From assembly GCF_021647475.1 (NCBI RefSeq), contig NZ_JAKIUR010000025.1, positions 1 to 42,514 of the forward strand: a DNA stretch of 42,514 nt, written 5' to 3'. Below are positions 40,350 to 42,514 of this stretch, piece by piece. Source of the DNA: Lutibacter sp. (lineage in GTDB: Bacteria > Bacteroidota > Bacteroidia > Flavobacteriales > Flavobacteriaceae). The notes beneath the pieces were generated by a model. The model was given only the letters and a program-made list of their open reading frames with translations. It did not search any database and was not told where the DNA came from. The translations under genes were made by a program, and so were the position numbers. Within the stretch, counting starts at the first letter, position 1, and each line of letters opens with the position of its first letter.

Positions 40350-41207
40350 ATGGAAGTACAACCAAAGTTAACGATAGAAGATTTTGAAAAAGCTACTTCT
40401 AATATTGAGTTATTAGAAATAATTAAACAGAAAGAAATACCATTTGAAAAAGTATCAAAAGTATTATTTTATGAAGAAGAGTTACGTAATTTACAGATAG
40501 AACTTATTAAACTTCAACAATGGGTTGTAAAGAATAAAAAAAGAGTAGCAATAATTTTTGAAGGAAGAGATGCTGCAGGTAAGGGAGGTAATATTAGACG
40601 TTTTACTGAACATTTAAATCCACGTTCTATGCGTGTAGTTGCATTAAATAAACCAACAGAAGTAGAAAGAGGTCAATGGTATTTTAGGCGTTATATTAGA
40701 AAACTGCCAAATCCTGGTGAAATTGTTTTTTTTGATAGAAGTTGGTATAACAGAGCCGTTGTTGAACCTGTTATGGATTTTTGTAATAAAAGTCAATATC
40801 ATAAATTTATGGCCCAAGTTCCTGAATTTGAGCATATGTTATATGAAGACGGAGTGATAATTATTAAATTTTGGTTTTCAATATCCAAAGATATTCAATT
40901 ATCAAGGTTTACCTCTAGAATTAAAACACCTTTAAAAAGGTGGAAATTTAGTCCTGTAGATCAAAAAGGACAAATTTTATGGGATAAATACACCCAATAT
41001 AAAGAGCAAATGTTTAGTAAAACACATACTAGTTATAGCCCTTGGATTATAGTAAAAGCAAATGATAAAAAAATTGCCAGATTAGAGTGTATTCGATATG
41101 TATTATCACAATTTGATTATAAAAATAAGGATAAAGCACGAACTACGTTGTATCCTGATCCAAATATAATAATGCGGTATCATCGTTCCGTAATTCAACT
41201 AGATTAA
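40350..41207 (+). CDS. ppk2: Polyphosphate kinase 2 family protein (first copy)
   Basis: A 285-residue class I PPK2. Walker A is FEGRDAAGKGGNIRRF with K78; Walker B and lid region read VFFDRSWYNRAVVEPVM and RIKTPLKRWKFSPVD. PPK2 enzymes transfer phosphate between polyphosphate and nucleoside diphosphates or monophosphates, usually making GTP or ATP. It starts 6 bases after the SafE-like gene and ends 2 bases before a second ppk2. The two copies differ over most of the N-terminal 40 residues. Confidence 0.93.
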   Translation: MEVQPKLTIEDFEKATSNIELLEIIKQKEIPFEKVSKVLFYEEELRNLQIELIKLQQWVVKNKKRVAIIFEGRDAAGKGGNIRRFTEHLNPRSMRVVALNKPTEVERGQWYFRRYIRKLPNPGEIVFFDRSWYNRAVVEPVMDFCNKSQYHKFMAQVPEFEHMLYEDGVIIIKFWFSISKDIQLSRFTSRIKTPLKRWKFSPVDQKGQILWDKYTQYKEQMFSKTHTSYSPWIIVKANDKKIARLECIRYVLSQFDYKNKDKARTTLYPDPNIIMRYHRSVIQLD

Positions 41208-41209
41208 CT

Positions 41210-41998
41210 ATGCATGATTTTAAACTTACACCAGAAGCAGTTGAAATTTTAAATTCTAATAAGGGTTTAACTGCATTATTATCTAAAGAACCGTATAATT
41301 TAGAAAAGGCGGTTAGGTATGTAAATTATGAAAAAGAGTTAAAAAAATTACAGATTGAACTAATTCGAATGCAAGCTTGGGCAATCGAAAATAATGAACG
41401 TATCATTGTGATTTTTGAAGGAAGAGATGCTGCTGGAAAAGGAGGAGCAATTAGAAGAATTACAGAGCGTATAAATCCACGGAATTACAGAATTGTAGCA
41501 CTACCAAAACCAACTGAATTGGAGCAAACTCAATGGTATTTTCAGCGCTATATAAAACAATTTCCTAAAGGAGGAGAAATTGTTTTTTTTGATAGAAGTT
41601 GGTATAATAGAGCAGTGGTTGAACCAGTAAATGGATTTTGTTCAGAGGAAGAATACAAAACTTTTATGAATCAGGTTAATGATTTTGAGCGAATGATTAC
41701 TGAATCTGGAATTAGGTTGGTAAAAATATATATGTCTATTTCAAAAAAGGAACAAGCTAAACGGTTTGATGATATTAAAAATGATCCATTAAAGCAATGG
41801 AAAATGACTGCAGTAGACGAAAATGCTCAAGAATTATGGGACGATTATACTTTCTATAAAAATGCTATGTTTGCTAAGACTAGCGAAGGAAATTTAATTT
41901 GGAAAATAATTAAAGCAAATCAAAAAACGTTTGCAAGAGTTGCGGTAATTAAACATTTGCTAAAAAGTATTCCTTACGATAAAAAATTTAAAATTTAA
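41210..41998 (+). CDS. ppk2: Polyphosphate kinase 2 family protein (second copy)
   Basis: A 262-residue class I PPK2 with FEGRDAAGKGGAIRRI and VFFDRSWYNRAVVEPVN, nearly identical at the active site to its neighbour but shorter at the C-terminus, and with RFDDIKNDPLKQWKMTAVD at the lid where the neighbour has a different spacing. The pair looks like an old tandem duplication. The two subunits could differ in nucleotide preference or form a mixed oligomer. Placement after the cbb3 assembly genes suggests expression at low oxygen. Confidence 0.93.
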   Translation: MHDFKLTPEAVEILNSNKGLTALLSKEPYNLEKAVRYVNYEKELKKLQIELIRMQAWAIENNERIIVIFEGRDAAGKGGAIRRITERINPRNYRIVALPKPTELEQTQWYFQRYIKQFPKGGEIVFFDRSWYNRAVVEPVNGFCSEEEYKTFMNQVNDFERMITESGIRLVKIYMSISKKEQAKRFDDIKNDPLKQWKMTAVDENAQELWDDYTFYKNAMFAKTSEGNLIWKIIKANQKTFARVAVIKHLLKSIPYDKKFKI

Positions 41999-41999
41999 G

Positions 42000-42167
42000 T
42001 TATAATTTTCTACTAGAGCCTATTAATTCAGTAGCCTCAAATAGAATCATAGATGCATTTTTATCGTGCTCTTCTACCAAATTTTTAAGTGCAAGAACTA
42101 GAATTAAAAATAACAAAAAAGCAATTTTAAAATATTTTAATATACGGCTATTAGATAAAGGGGTGTA
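42000..42167 (-). pseudogene. Possible truncated 3' end of a minus-strand gene
   Basis: A frame open for 55 codons on the minus strand ends with TAA at 42000-42002, one base past the ppk2 stop. It predicts a hydrophobic helix (IAFLLFLILVLAL) then KNLVEEHDKNASMILFEATE and LIGSSRKL. The composition looks protein-like. There is no ATG before the hydrophobic part and the frame closes upstream at 42168-42170, so it is probably the remnant of a larger gene. A plus-strand frame over the same bases is also open but reads like a shadow. Confidence 0.3.
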
Positions 42168-42170
42168 TCA

Positions 42171-42514
42171 TATATGTATTGAAAATACAGGTAAATATTA
42201 TTAAATTTTGATGGAATTAATCCCTAAACTAGATTGTTGTTTTTATGTTGTAACCTGAGTTCGACCTAAGGATTTACTTTAGATAACTGAAAATCAAAAT
42301 GTCATTGCGAAAATTATAAATGTAGTGCCATAATTTGAAGTAATCTTTTCATAAAAATGAGATTGCTTCCTCATTTCGTTTTGCTTCACTCCTCCTTTAG
42401 ATTAGCAAAGTTAAAATATTACATTTAATTTACATAATTGTTAATTACAAAGAATCTTTATTTCTTTGATAAAAAAAGAATGGAGTGAACTTATCGTTCC
42501 TCTAGATTTATTAG
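42171..42514. other. Gene-poor end region with degenerate intergenic repeats
   Basis: No coding sequence is supported here. A segment from about 42299 to 42400 resembles the flavobacterial repeat that opens ATGTCATTGCGA; it contains an imperfect inverted repeat GAAGTAATCT (42337-42346) against AGATTGCTTC (42360-42369, one G-T pair). Before it, TAACCTGAGTTCGACCTAAG (42250-42269) also looks like dispersed non-coding repeat material. The rest, to 42514, shows nothing I can name. Confidence 0.45.

Noticed and set aside
42001..42200. Plus-strand open frame after the second ppk2
   Set aside because: It has no ATG, runs out of the ppk2 reading frame and is rich in Ser, Cys and Arg; the minus-strand frame over the same bases looks more protein-like.
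1..42514. CRISPR arrays, prophage genes, toxin-antitoxin or restriction systems
   Set aside because: No regularly spaced direct repeats, phage structural genes or defence-type genes were seen on either strand; the window is mostly housekeeping and respiratory genes.

Overview
The window is chromosomal DNA from a member of the Flavobacteriia (Bacteroidota), probably a marine or aquatic Flavobacteriaceae species. The base composition is strongly AT-rich. Many upstream regions carry the Bacteroidota -7 promoter element TAnnTTTG. Lineage-typical genes include a fused ccoN-ccoO, a DUF3822 protein, a CbpM/CbpA pair and a capnine-type sulfonolipid gene pair. Assignments come from reading translations; no database search was run.

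Layout. 1-1010: the tail of an IS transposase abuts the 3' end of a hydrogenase-like/NuoD-like large-subunit gene, followed by an intact ferredoxin-NuoB-like small-subunit gene that lacks two of the usual proximal-cluster cysteines. 1012-6027 (minus): ATP-grasp protein, UspA, CbpM, CbpA, DUF4937 protein, PAP2 phosphatase and VIT-family transporter. 6175-10718 (plus): sensor kinase, LuxR-type regulator, TorF-like porin and ammonium transporter, closed by a terminator. 10719-11157: a possible 33-codon microORF and tRNA-Met(CAT). 11158-16912: START-like protein, class IV aminotransferase, YqgE, HU, then a tight NTPase-recQ-fmt operon on the minus strand. 17003-17205: a MITE-like element with 15-bp terminal inverted repeats and a 5-bp target duplication. 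17223-22374 (plus): DUF493 protein, three SurA/parvulin-like periplasmic proteins and a MoxR ATPase. 22371-28439: rsmD, DUF3822 protein, a membrane protein, RecD-like helicase, YbaB and oligopeptidase B. 28509-30946: a cysteine-synthase-like enzyme and an alpha-oxoamine synthase, together a probable cysteate/capnine (sulfonolipid) pathway. 31023-40343: Crp/Fnr regulator and the cbb3 oxidase locus (ccoI, ccoS, ccoNO, ccoQ, ccoP, ccoG, ccoH, a SafE-like membrane protein). 40350-41998: two tandem PPK2 polyphosphate kinases. 41999-42514: gene-poor DNA with a truncated gene end and degenerate intergenic repeats.

How the parts fit. The best-supported regulatory reading concerns the cbb3 locus. A Crp/Fnr-type palindrome (TGA-N6-TCA) lies upstream of both ccoI and ccoS-ccoNOQP. 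In each case its centre is 28.5 or 29.5 bp upstream of a perfect TAnnTTTG box that has no -33 partner, which is the geometry expected for activation by the adjacent Fnr-like protein. The kinase/regulator pair sits directly upstream of the porin-ammonium transporter pair, whose promoter carries an inverted repeat that could be the regulator's site. Several tail-to-tail gene pairs overlap at their stop codons and have no terminator between them, whereas other operons end in very regular hairpins.
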